Assembly (NCBI RefSeq): GCF_964340395.1
Contig: NC_135554.1
Coordinates: 19,636,592 to 19,700,591 of the forward strand
Direction: 5' to 3'
From: Glandiceps talaboti
Taxonomy: Eukaryota; Hemichordata; Enteropneusta; Spengelidae
Length of the DNA: 64,000 nucleotides
In this document: in pieces, positions 22,192 through 34,199 of the stretch
Layout of the letters: each line of letters opens with the position of its first letter
How positions within the stretch are numbered: the stretch's first letter is position 1
The notes under the pieces: generated by a model
What the model was told of the DNA's origin: nothing
Database searches by the model: none
What the model saw: the letters and a program-made list of their open reading frames with translations, nothing else
Position numbers and translations under genes: made by a program

Positions 22192-24849
22192 TAAGAGGGT
22201 AAAATAATGTTAGTCAGAATTTTTATAAAGCTTGTGAGTTGTGTTTTGTTGAGACCATCCAGTTTTCATTTGTGTATTTGTTCTATATTTACATAATTTT
22301 CATTGTAAGTTTTGAGAAATTCATACTTATGTCAGTATTAACATTTTTGATTTTTTTTTTCGGAAATGTAAACTTGAAGAACACATCCATGTATTTTTTT
22401 TGTTAAGAATGAAATAAGAGTGTGCTTTGTTGTGTTTCTATTTGTAATATTGTGGTTGAAGATAAATAATAAATTTGTGAGTGTCTACAAAATGAGGGTG
22501 ATTAAATTGTTATTCAGCAGAAGTTGAAGGATACAAGGAAATACTCATTCCATGGCAGTTGTGGAGTGTTTTGATCTTTACCCTACCTAGACTGTAATGT
22601 AGACTGTACGATATGTTATGCTGTTCAGGCCTTATCAGGCTTCTTAACCATGAGTGCTGCCTGATAATGTGGCACGAATGTCTGTATCTTACAGACTAGA
22701 CTGTAGTGACGTCATCGGTCCAGGCTTATCAGCCTGCCCTAATGGGCAAAGAGATTAGACTGCGCCCACAAGGTGTCAGTCTATTCCATACCATGTACTT
22801 TGGAAACTAAGGGCAAGATTATATCATGTAAACAGTCAAGTCACGAATGTCCTAGTGTGTGAACTGTTCAGATTTTCCACCACTCTGATATTGATTACAC
22901 CATTTCAAACTTCAGCTTCCCAAAAAATCATGAGACAATTTTAAGTTAATAATGTATCCACATAGATTTTATTGAAATGATATCACTTACTTTTACATGT
23001 ATATCCACATTCTACGTTAGGCAGTAAACTTGTGGACTAATGTACAATATCATGCACAGAATACACCAACATTTACAGCATATATAAATCTATGAATAAC
23101 AGATCCATTTTGTAAACATGTCACAAATGTTGTCATCTAGAACCTGCAAAATGTTGGTGATCACATCTTTTGTTATTGACGAAAAAATTCTTGACGAAAA
23201 AAATCTTGATATATATGACTTTTTCTGAAACTTTTTCAACCACGATTGATTCTTCCCATAAATAAAAGTTGGCAGCGAACTTTTCCAAAAACAGGAAGTG
23301 AATGTTGTAGGACTGTTTTGATCAGTGATGTTGTTATAAAATAAAGTTGACCTGCAACTGGAGTCAGTGACTTTTGAGTTTCAATGGCAATCTGTGGATT
23401 CCTTCCTTTGTTTCCATAAAACAATAATCAATAATGAGTTCTTGAAATATTCTCAAACATACACAAAAAAATACTGATAATTATGGACCAGCCATGTGTG
23501 ATGCATAAATATAATATCCAGTTCTCTAACATATGTAAATATATCAATCTACAACTTCTACTTTTACTATTTCAAAACAATATACATTCTTTCAAATACA
23601 ATATTTTTTATATTTTTCCAGTTTGTTATACCGGTATCAGTAACACCACAGATCAGTGCTTCTACAATATACCACATTCCCCAGCTTATGTAAAAAAGTG
23701 ACTATTTTTGAAACTATTGTCTTACACTCGTCACATAGAAATATTTACTAGACAAGTCACCACATGACATACACATTTGAAGTGGTAATGAAATATTTAC
23801 TCTTTTTTTTCATTGACAAAAATATTTGTGTTTTTAAATAGACATCAACAAATACTGTTACAGAATACACTAAAATCTCCATTCTATATAGAAATAATGT
23901 AAAATCTAATGATGAAAAATACTTGTCACACTTTCAGCCTACAGGCACTTCTCCATAAGTTACTAAACATATTCCATTCTCACTAAATATCTTAAAGATG
24001 GCAAGATAAAAATATTTAGTTTAACATAGTATGTACCTCAGAAAAAAGTTCTCAAACGTTTGTTGTTATTTTGTTCAAGTGAATTTAATCCCATCTTCAG
24101 TTGAAATCAAGAAAAATATAGAGGGGTCACCACACGAATTTTTAAGCGATAGGTCAAAAATGATCTTAAAATTAACATATTTTTGAACCAAAAATGGCTG
24201 CCGAATAGTATTAATAAATCTATTGAAAAATACAAAGATTGTTGATTTCCATGACAACCCCAAATTTGTGTTATTATATTGAAAAGAACCCAGAACCAGC
24301 CTTTCCTTTGTAGCGACTTGAATAATGTTGATTTCCGGGCTACTTACATGTACATGCTAAAGGGCACATTCCACCTTAACATGCAGGCATTATACATCTG
24401 GAGAGATAGGCATCAACTACAAGACAAATTACGTTTTGAGTTTTTATGCCATTTTTTTTGTCCCAATTCAGGACATAGTTATACACACAATGAAATTGTT
24501 TTAAATTGTCATGTTAACATACCAATATACTCTCGGGACCTTAGATTCAGTCTACAGAAAATTATCCACAATGTCATTAAAAGGCAGATTTTGATTTTGT
24601 TAGCATTCCATGGACCTTAGCTATGAAAATTTAATTCCTTTCAATCCTCACAACACTTCTGACACCAACTACAAAGAACACTAAATTAAATGAATTAATG
24701 TAACAAATTTAACAATTCACTTTCACCTTTATACAAACTAAACCTGGACAAGTAATCACTGTACTTAAAATACTTTAAAAATGTTGAAAACTTTTTGAAA
24801 CATACTTATAATACTGTCATTTTATCATGTAACCCTTTCAAAGTGAAAG

Positions 24850-25090
24850 TTGTGTATTAAAAGCAATAGACAAATTGTAAAATGAATGGCGTTTTAGATG
24901 TGTCTGTGTTATTCTACTTGAAATGACCTTGACACTGAATGTCAAGGTCAAATCACAGTATGACTGGAGGTCAACGTCATTTTGCGCAAATTGTAAAATG
25001 AATGGTGTTACGGATACATCCATGTGTTAATTTCTTTACTTTGAATGACCTAGGCACTTGAATGTCAAGGTCAAATGTTGCAATAACACT
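24850..25090. repeat. Tandem duplication of about 115-125 bp with TGACCTTGACA inverted repeat
   Basis: Two copies share AATTGTAAAATGAATGG and a region with TGACCTTGACA (24924-24934) facing TGTCAAGGTCA (24940-24950). The second copy keeps TGTCAAGGTCA at 25063-25073 but has a mutated left arm (TGACCTAGGCA). Confidence 0.82.
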
Positions 25091-25815
25091 GGAGGTTTTA
25101 CACAAACAAACAAACAAACAATGAGGGTCAAAGGTTGATTCTTGAGTATATATTGTAACTACCATCTAAAGTAAAGATTAAATATCAGGAATTATTTTTT
25201 TTTTGTCATTCTACTTCATCTGCAAGAAGAGCTCACAGACAATAAGCATAATTATATGGGTGTAGTGATGACTATCATATGACACCTAACTCAATATATA
25301 AATGAATTGAAGACAACTTAGGATAATATTATTAACCTGATATTGAAAATGGATAACTGTGTAGATGGAAGGTATTTGCGTATCACAATCAAAAAATGAA
25401 TTGCCTTTTTTTACTTGTCAATGACTTCTTTTGATCACTCTCCCTCTCCCTTCCACTAATATTCTCTCAACAACCAGCCCTACCCCTATCTCAGATCTTG
25501 GCAGAAATACTATAAAAACCAGGTAGAGACATACAAATGTCAATCAGCAAACAGTGTAAAACCAGTGATTGACCCCTACAGTTCAATGTTAGAGCAGCTA
25601 AACCAACATTCTGTGATACATTTAAAGCCTGCAAGTTGTCTTTTTTCATCAAAAACCTTTTTTTTGTGTATTTTGTTAACTACTGCAACTTATCTTATTC
25701 TACATTCTACTTGTTAAATCATGTATTGCAAATAAAATAAATTTGATAAATTTGCAGCTGCTCTCAAAATTATTTTCAAAAAAAGAGAAAAAGAGTGAAT
25801 GAAATTTGCAAACTG

Positions 25816-25816
<1 letters not shown>

Positions 25817-25846
<30 letters not shown>

Positions 25847-25847
25847 G
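25817..25847. repeat. TAA trinucleotide run
   Basis: About ten TAA units just downstream of the SSUH2 stop codon on the minus strand, so probably within its 3' UTR. Confidence 0.92.
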
Positions 25848-25863
25848 TTGTTTGTTTCTCTTC

Positions 25864-26010
25864 CTAAAGTATTTGACAACCCCAGCAATACTTCTGTGGA
25901 TATTCCTGTACGTAGATTTTATGATCATTTCCGTAGATGAAGAACTTATGAATCTTTCCATTCCAGGCATACAGTATCTCAGCAACTGGCACAACTTCTA
26001 ATTTGTGTCG
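25864..26010 (-). CDS. SSUH2: SSUH2 coding exon 11, C-terminus and stop
   Basis: 48 codons and a TAG stop at 25864-25866. It encodes RHKLEVVPVAEILYAWNGKI, then HKFFIYGNDHKIYVQEYPQK and YCWGCQIL. The YPQ-YCWGC ending is diagnostic for the family. A TTA trinucleotide run (minus strand) follows the stop by about 20 bp. Confidence 0.95.
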   Translation of the reverse strand, partial: RHKLEVVPVAEILYAWNGKIHKFFIYGNDHKIYVQEYPQKYCWGCQIL

Positions 26011-29000
26011 CTGTAAAAGAACACAATGGAAATTTGAACACTTTTACATCAAAAACACTAATATGGTGTGCCAATAATGTATAATTACATAGAAATATGA
26101 TTGATTCATAACATCAACAACAATTACTGTGCTTTCCCACTCTGTGCTTGAAGCATTTTACAATTATTACCCTGGCATGGACCTATAATGGCACACCAGC
26201 CCTTTATAATGGTTGAACTCCTTAGGAAGCACACTCCAATTTAATTGCTGCTGCTTGTGAAGGTGCATAACATTAACATAATGCACATTTCAACCACTAT
26301 CCTTCCAATTCCCCTAGCAATTATACAGTTGATTCGAGACTGAGGAATACTGTTTATGACACTGTCAAGGTACATAATTAGCTGGTCATACCTCCTAGCC
26401 TTATACCCTGTTTACTGCACTGTTGGGATACATTAGTAGCTGGTCATACCTCCTAGCCTTATACCCTGTTTACTGCACTGTTGGGATACATTAGTAGCTG
26501 GTCATACCTCCTAGCCTTATACCCTGTTTACTGCACTGTTGGGATACATTAGTAGCTGGTCATACCTCCTAGCCCTTGTCTTCTCCACTTGTCTTGATCA
26601 CATTGTCAACATCGATTATAACGATTTGAAAACATTCACCCAATAGCCTAATTGATGTCAGTGTGCAGTCCCCTTCAACTATTATTATTCATGCAAAAAT
26701 TATGCAAATATATACATGCGTTGCTAAGTGTAGGCAATACATCATTATGCACATGTAGTGGACATGTGATAATTTACATGTTATTTACATATAAATTCAT
26801 GTACTATTCAATATACCTGTTTTTGATAACAACTTTTGGGGTGTGGCTACACTAACTGTTTGAAAACGTGGTCAAGATATGCGAAAACTATAAGGGCTAG
26901 CGATGTATATCAACAGTGCCATAAATAGGCTAACTAGAGCACAATGTCAGATGCGATGGATGTGATGTGTTCTATCACCCCTTGATGAGTCACAGAGTTT
27001 ACATACGACTTTATCATCTGCAACTTGGCAAGGGTTTGATTTGATATGCATATCATTAAGTCTTACTTGTTGTAAAGTTCTTTCATTCATCGTAACAGCT
27101 CTCTGTAGGTGATACAGTCTCTTGGAGTTTTTACAAATGTCTTCATTTGGATATGCTTTTATAGGCCATACCTAGATATACAGATAAACAAAACGACATT
27201 TGTTACAAATCTTATCAAGTACAATTGCTGGATAAAGACTATTTATATGTACACCAGAGGAAATCTGAGTTTAAAGGGTTCATTTTCAATCCTTGGTCAG
27301 TGGCTTGACACTTCCCAACGTGTATTCACAAATACACTCCCTCAAAAAAAGCAACAATTTTCAAATATTCATAATACCGTAGTCCAACATTAGGAGATAA
27401 AAAATCTGTAATACTCTCTAAAATGGCAGTTTCGTAGCCACTCTATGAGCAATGTTAAATTACATGGATTGGTCAAAGTCATCTCGCATATGAGTGTCAT
27501 CATAATCACTGGTGACCTCGATTTATATGCCTTTATTAAAGTCAGGAATTCATCAAGGACAGCAATTAATTCACGGATCCAGGGAAGGAACACAGAATAA
27601 AAGGAAAGCACTAATTAGGTGTCATCAACATATGAAGGGTGCCAGCCAGATAAGTTTAAAGAGAGCAGAAGTAAAGCTGTAAATATAAAGAAAGTGTTAA
27701 GTCTACATCAGACAACTATGTACAAATGGATGGTGCCAGTGGGGCCGGGGTGTGAGGACAGTTAAATATAGGTTATAAAGGGTAAGAGCTGCATGAAATG
27801 GTCATGTCAGAAAATCTTGTATTCACAGGATTCAATCATGAGGTTTATGGTCGTGTATTTTTCACGTCGCCAAGTTTAGTGCAATTTGTAACTCTATTCA
27901 AACATATGCTAATGGCATTTCAAAGTTTACCGCTGCATATTAAAGTTTAAGATCTTCCAAAATTGCTAATTTACTAAACTTTGAAATCTTTCAAAAATTT
28001 TCTGCATCAATGGAGGTATAAAAATAGAGTTTAACTGAGAAACCTCAGATGATGACATCACGAATAATTAATCTGCTATCGTGACACACAGTATATTTGT
28101 CAAGACAAATTAGGGTCTAGGCTATGTGTGATGTCACCACAAAAGATGATCCCATAAACCCTTGCAGTGAATTGAGAGCAGGTAATCAATACAAGACATT
28201 AGTGTACTAAAAGGCAGGATTAAGTCTGACTAGATTTAAAAAAATTTCAACATGATGCTATCAACCTTAATTATCCTAATTTTCTAGATTCTCAACCTCC
28301 CTATACTAAAAAACACTTACTATAGCTGCAGTACATAGTATTTTTTCTATTCATTGCTAAAAATGGCTGATGGGAGCTGGCTAGGTTGTTTTGTTTTATG
28401 GTTTGTTTGTTTATTTATCGTGTCCTATATGTGGACAAAATAGTAGTAAATAATACCAAATATATGATGCAAATAGACAGCCCCATTCAGCCCTATAAAC
28501 AGACTTATACGACACACAAGACACAACATGCAAAATTCATTTGAAAGAAATGCTGCAATTGTGTCATCTTTATAGTATTTTTTCGGCAATATACAGCTAA
28601 CTAGGATTTATCAAAATAAACGTTTATGCCAAATTGCCCAAAACTTAATATGCAGTCTGTGTCAAAGCCTTGCAGTGCAGGGAACAACAAGTGTGATGAT
28701 GTATTACAACTATAACACTGATTAGAAATTCAAGCTAATAGACAGACGCCTTTTAATGGCACCAGTAAAAACACTACAGCAACAGAAACATGTGTCGACT
28801 GTCTCCTTCAATTCCATGATATCACTTCTCTGTTGCTAACAGTAAACCTAGTTAGACACACACTGTGATTGAAGTAGACTTGTTTATAACTGTGCGTTGT
28901 TTGATGGAGTGTTTTCTTTCTCGGATCTGGCTTTTTCAGACCTTCTTTAGGTGTCAAATGCTGAACTATACTGAACTCTCTTTATTTATATATACATACG

Positions 29001-32000
29001 ATGTAGATTAGCTCACTACTCTTAGGTAATTGTTTAAATAATTCATGATGTGTCAGCACCTTTCAGAACGACTTCTCTGATTACATTAAATAGAAACAAA
29101 TGGCTTTGATTTCATTTGAAGTTTTCTACTTCCTGGCTTTTATTGAGGATTCCAGATACTACCCATACCACATTCAAGGGGGAATGCTACTTAAGGAAAT
29201 AAGGGAAAGGGTATATTTATAAACTTTTTGGTTCTGGATTAATCATTTTGTCATTTTATGATTTTACATCACTTTCATTACTCATGAGGAAAACTGAGTT
29301 GGAAATCACCATGGGCTCGCATTGCATCATGGGAGTCAGCAGACATGTAATTAACATAATATCCATATTTGAAGGTAATAAGCACTTAGGAGTCATGAAT
29401 ATTAATGTTTTGCTATATATGTATGTCTGCTGATGTCCTTGAGGTAATTGTGTATCAATGGCAAGGACCTATGTACAGTGACAGATGAATGAGGAACAAG
29501 TTTTGAAAGGATGGCAACTGCATACACGTATACATGCAATGCAAACTATGCAAGTCATGAAATGACACTCAAGAACCCTTGTGGCTAAGTTTACAAAAAT
29601 GCATTTATTTCCTGGAGTGACATTGCTGTTACATGTGTCCTCATGTAGAGATGGGCTCACAAAAGCACGTACCACTAATTCTGTGTTTTTTAAAGGTCCG
29701 CACATCTCAACCATACAGAATATCTAATACGGATTGTGCATTGCACATGGATTTGAAAAGACATGATGGACGTAGAGTTGTCATGGCGCCCTCTGCAGAC
29801 AAGACAACCTTGCATGAATCACCAAAGGTTCAGTTATGTCTGCAAAGATTAATCAAAGGGGAAATTTGGGATGATAAATATAAAAACTATTAATATTATA
29901 CCTTCTTTCCGCATTGCTCAAGAGCTGTGTGACCCCTTGCAACTCTCATGATATCATGGGGAATGGCAGAGCAGCCAACAAAATGTTCACCGACATGATT
30001 GGTACTGAAATAAAGTGAATCAAACGAAATAAGAACTCCATCTGCACGCATATCATTCATATGCCAAGTATAAGCTGTAGGAATGTGATGGTCATAATAA
30101 GTCACATTTCCGACATATTTTTAATGAAACCTGCATGCTCTCAGACTTATAACTTCTCCTGGACTTTAAAAAAAAAAATGCTTTGTTAGATACAATGACT
30201 GAATTACTTTCAATCTTGCACAAAGAACTTCAATCGAAACATAGAGGGCGCTGTCACCCTTGTGTACAATGCCTGGAATATTCCTGACAACAGAAAGGAA
30301 AAACGACTCTTTGTGGACAAATTATTTTGTTATAAATACACTGGTGCATGCCAATAGCCTATAAGCTACCTGGTAACCAGTAAATTATCATTGTTGTAAA
30401 CCACAGCCTCTTTTACTGTACCGTCTAAGATAATTTGATATTTTGTTGCGTTAGTAGAAATATGTGCTCTGACTTGGAAGAATGGTAAATTATGATCTAG
30501 TGTTATAAAACCTTTTATGACTTAAATGCTTGGTATATCGAAGGACATATGTTAAATGTATTGAAAAGTTATTTACATCATTCTGTTTCCAAAGTGTACC
30601 TATTTAGTTTTTTGTATTATATGATTTATTATAAACAAAACATGAGAGTGACTCCATCAATTATCTATCCTGGTAAAATTCTCCATGTTAGATCCCTCAT
30701 TTGTCATCTTGAAATGCATTCCAGGTGAATGACATAGAAATCATTCTTGTGAACATGAATTACCATCCATCATTTAAAGGCACATGATTCAATCCCAGGT
30801 TATCACATTAGTGTTAATCTTACCAGTGGAGCTTTAAGGATTAGATAGGATAACGTTTTAGCTATGACCAACTTTTTCTAAAAGCTCTGATCGATAATAG
30901 TTTTTCTCACTCAAATCTTAATCCCTATTCTGATTTAGGCTTTCAAAGTGTTACCTTAGGCCAAAAATATTCCGTCTAAAGTGGTGTGATGATGCGATTT
31001 TTTGGGGTTTTTTTGTTTATTCTCAACAAACCTATCACTCAATCTACTATTTATGGCAGTTACTGTTCTTTTTATTTAGTACTTTAGAGCAAATGTGTAT
31101 GCGGGGCAGATGTCGTTTGCTTGTTCACGACTGACTCTGCAGTTGTCGTCACTGAAGGAGGGAGGGTTGTTTTTGTGTTTCCCCATGGATCTGCAAACTG
31201 CATGGGCTGGACATACACACAAAACAAGATAGATGTGGGGTTATTTATTAAAGTGATGAGCATGCTGACCAGAAACAATTCTTCTTCTTTTTTTGGCCTT
31301 ATCATTGGAGCCATATAGATCATATAGGATCATTATTTTGTTCGGGATCATCTCTTTCTACAGCTCTGCTAAACAATTAATACACCTACATTGTAATCCT
31401 AACCAAATTGAATTTTTCATACAGAGTAAAAACCCTGAAAAGATAATTGAACGACTACAATAAATTCTGACTTCAGAGTGATTGGCAAATTGGATACTGA
31501 ATGGAACGCCTTGAAAAAAATCACAAATTAAAGTTAAACTTACTGTGGCTTTAGAGTGATATGTAATCTATTACAAATCAACTCTGTGTAAAACTACTTT
31601 GTATGCAGTCAGTGTTAGACATTGTAAACCTGTAGATTTATGGTGATGGCATTGCTTTCAACCTAGCTGTCATACTGAGACTAAAAAAACCATTTTAAAT
31701 TTGTGTGATTTATCTTCTACTTTACATACACACATAGGTATAGTTGAATGTCCTCTATGCTAGCAAGGTCTTCATAATTTTGATAGTGCTTGCGGTAAAT
31801 CTATAACGGTAGAGTGGATTCTACTGAAACAAATTAGAGTGACCCTATTTTTTTTTATGTTTCCATAGCAACTATGGATATTTTAAATCTAGGAGAGGTA
31901 TGATTTTGTTTGTTTGTTACAGACTCACACAGAAGAAGAGATGTGAATTTGGAGATTTTTGGATGATAAAGTTCTATGAGACCTGTCAGTTGGTGCTTCA

Positions 32001-34117
32001 TTTACATAATTACTGGGTATTATGTCTCAATATGCGTTTTACATCACATTCATTAGCATATATCTGGCTTATTTGTACATATACATTATTTTGAGGAGTA
32101 GTTAACACAACAGTTTACTGCCCTTTGAGTTTGATATACCAGTTACGTTACCTGTACCCATTATAGACTTGGTATATCGTCCATTCTAATGATTCTTTAA
32201 ATTTCTCAAATTACACACTGCCATTATTTTTGAAGAATACTTTGAAAAGAAAGTCCAGTCAGTCTTATTCCTGCCTTTAGCACATTTGTATTGATTACTC
32301 CTATCAACTGGCATTGGATTGTGCGTGAAAAAATATCACCTTGGTAACTTACTCAATTTTGAAATCTTGCAAAGAGGCCCTACTGTACTTAACATTTGTT
32401 CAGCCATTTTGGTGATTTCCTGCAGGGGTTTATGGGAAACCTTGTGATGACATCATAAACATTACTCATTTTGTTATGATAAATACAAAGAATGTCATGG
32501 CATAGTCATTAGTGTATTAGTGTTACCATCACTAGAAGTTTTCCCATAAACCCTTGCAGGAACTCATCACAATTGCCAAACACATGTCAAGTGCAGTAGC
32601 GCTTCTTTATAAGAATTCAAAGTTGTGGTAAGTTACCTAAGTGCTATTTTATCATTCAAAGTCATATGCACGTTTATGATAGAAGTAATCAATACAAGTA
32701 GGGTACTAAAGGCATAAATATAAGTCTGACTGGACTTTGTGAGTCCTTTAATTTGACTGGGATGACTTACAACTGCACTTTCAGTTCAATATACCATTTT
32801 AGTTGTCTGTAGCCATCACAGACCCGGCACACGATTCTACCATCGCCATGGCAAACTTTACATCTGAAATATACAAGACAGACATTTATAAATGTTTAAT
32901 CAATCTCTCCCTTTCACTGATTCTAGCCTTCAATAACTGTAAATTACTCTATAACTATAATTACATATAGAACAAAACGGTGAAATTGTTTTTTTTTTAT
33001 TTAAATGGGTCTTTTTACTTAAGAGCTATATTCTCACTGACACATTATCTATGCTCTGTGTCTGTTTTTAATAGTGCATGTGCATGTGTATGCATGCCTG
33101 CGTATGTGTGTGTATTTATGTCCCTTTATGTAAATGTAATGCAATAACTCATCTAACCCATTAAAAGTCTAGAGTACTTAGCATACAACACCATATGTAA
33201 ATGAGGTTATACAGCCCTTTAAATTACCATATATGTTTCAACATAGCTATTAATCATCACCTTCTACAAGTGAAGCTTTCATTACCCCCCCCCCCCCCCC
33301 CCCTCCCTTTTCCCTACAACTATGGCCATATGTTAGTGCAAAAACCATGAATCATAACATCATAAGGTACTTTAAGCTATTTTCTTCATTTGACATGATT
33401 AATTTTCATAAAGTGGCTTTTGTTATTTTGTACTTGCTTTCTGGTCATATTAATTTTGTGTGTGTATCATTTCAAATGCTCAATTTGTAATTGTCAATGA
33501 CTTGTTTCACTTATGTTATTGCCTTCAACTGTGTTTTTCAACGATTTTCCCTGCAGCTCAATATACCTTGTGAGTCATACACTGTATTGTATTGTTACAG
33601 TATTGTATGGTATTGTATTGCAATGTATTGAATTACTGCATTGTATTGTATGTATTATATTGCATTGTACTGTTCTGTATTGTGTCCTGTTGTATTGTAT
33701 TGTATTGCATTGCATTGTGAATCATTAAGTACATACCTAACTCTGCCGGTTCCAGAGCACCCTGAACAAAACTGTCTAGTAAATATGTCCTTGTGTTGTA
33801 CATGTACACTACCGCCACAGAATTTACATCGAACCTGGAAATAATAACGAGAAAAACACTCAGCCAGCAAGTACTGTAAACCTGTAACAGTCTGGTAATT
33901 ACAGAAAATTGGTCTTTGAGATCTTGCTGAAGACCGTAAAATCGCAAAATGTTGTAGTAGTGAAAATATCTAGGTTTTCAGTATTTCCATAAAAGATTTA
34001 TCATAGCATAATTCATTAGTTTTTTATGACAGTTGAGAATGTTGCCTTTACCTACAAGTGATGGTACATGTGACTGATTTCAAATGTAAATGTGCAAAGA
34101 CAATCAATGCAGTTTGT

Positions 34118-34199
<82 letters not shown>

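Larger units (their letters stand above)
18173..25863. other. Convergent 3' flank between the F-box/LRR gene and SSUH2
   Basis: It contains the 3' UTR of the plus-strand gene, whose end is uncertain: AATAAA occurs near 19085, at 19577, near 21743 and near 22467. It also contains the 3' UTR of SSUH2 on the minus strand, where a reverse AATAAA at about 22967 is one option. Also present are a CATA microsatellite, a MITE and an inverted TGACCTTGACA motif. No further coding exon was recognised. Confidence 0.5.

Noticed and set aside
22560-22800. Inverted GCCTGATAA/TTATCAGGC segments suggesting a structured RNA
   Set aside because: The pairing is short and scattered and fits no RNA family I know; not enough to call a feature.
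26500-26640. Possible SSUH2 exon reading FQIVIIDVDNVIKTSGEDKG
   Set aside because: It meets an in-frame stop before any usable donor and the phase does not fit exon 11. The exon at 27067-27171 matches the family and both phases.
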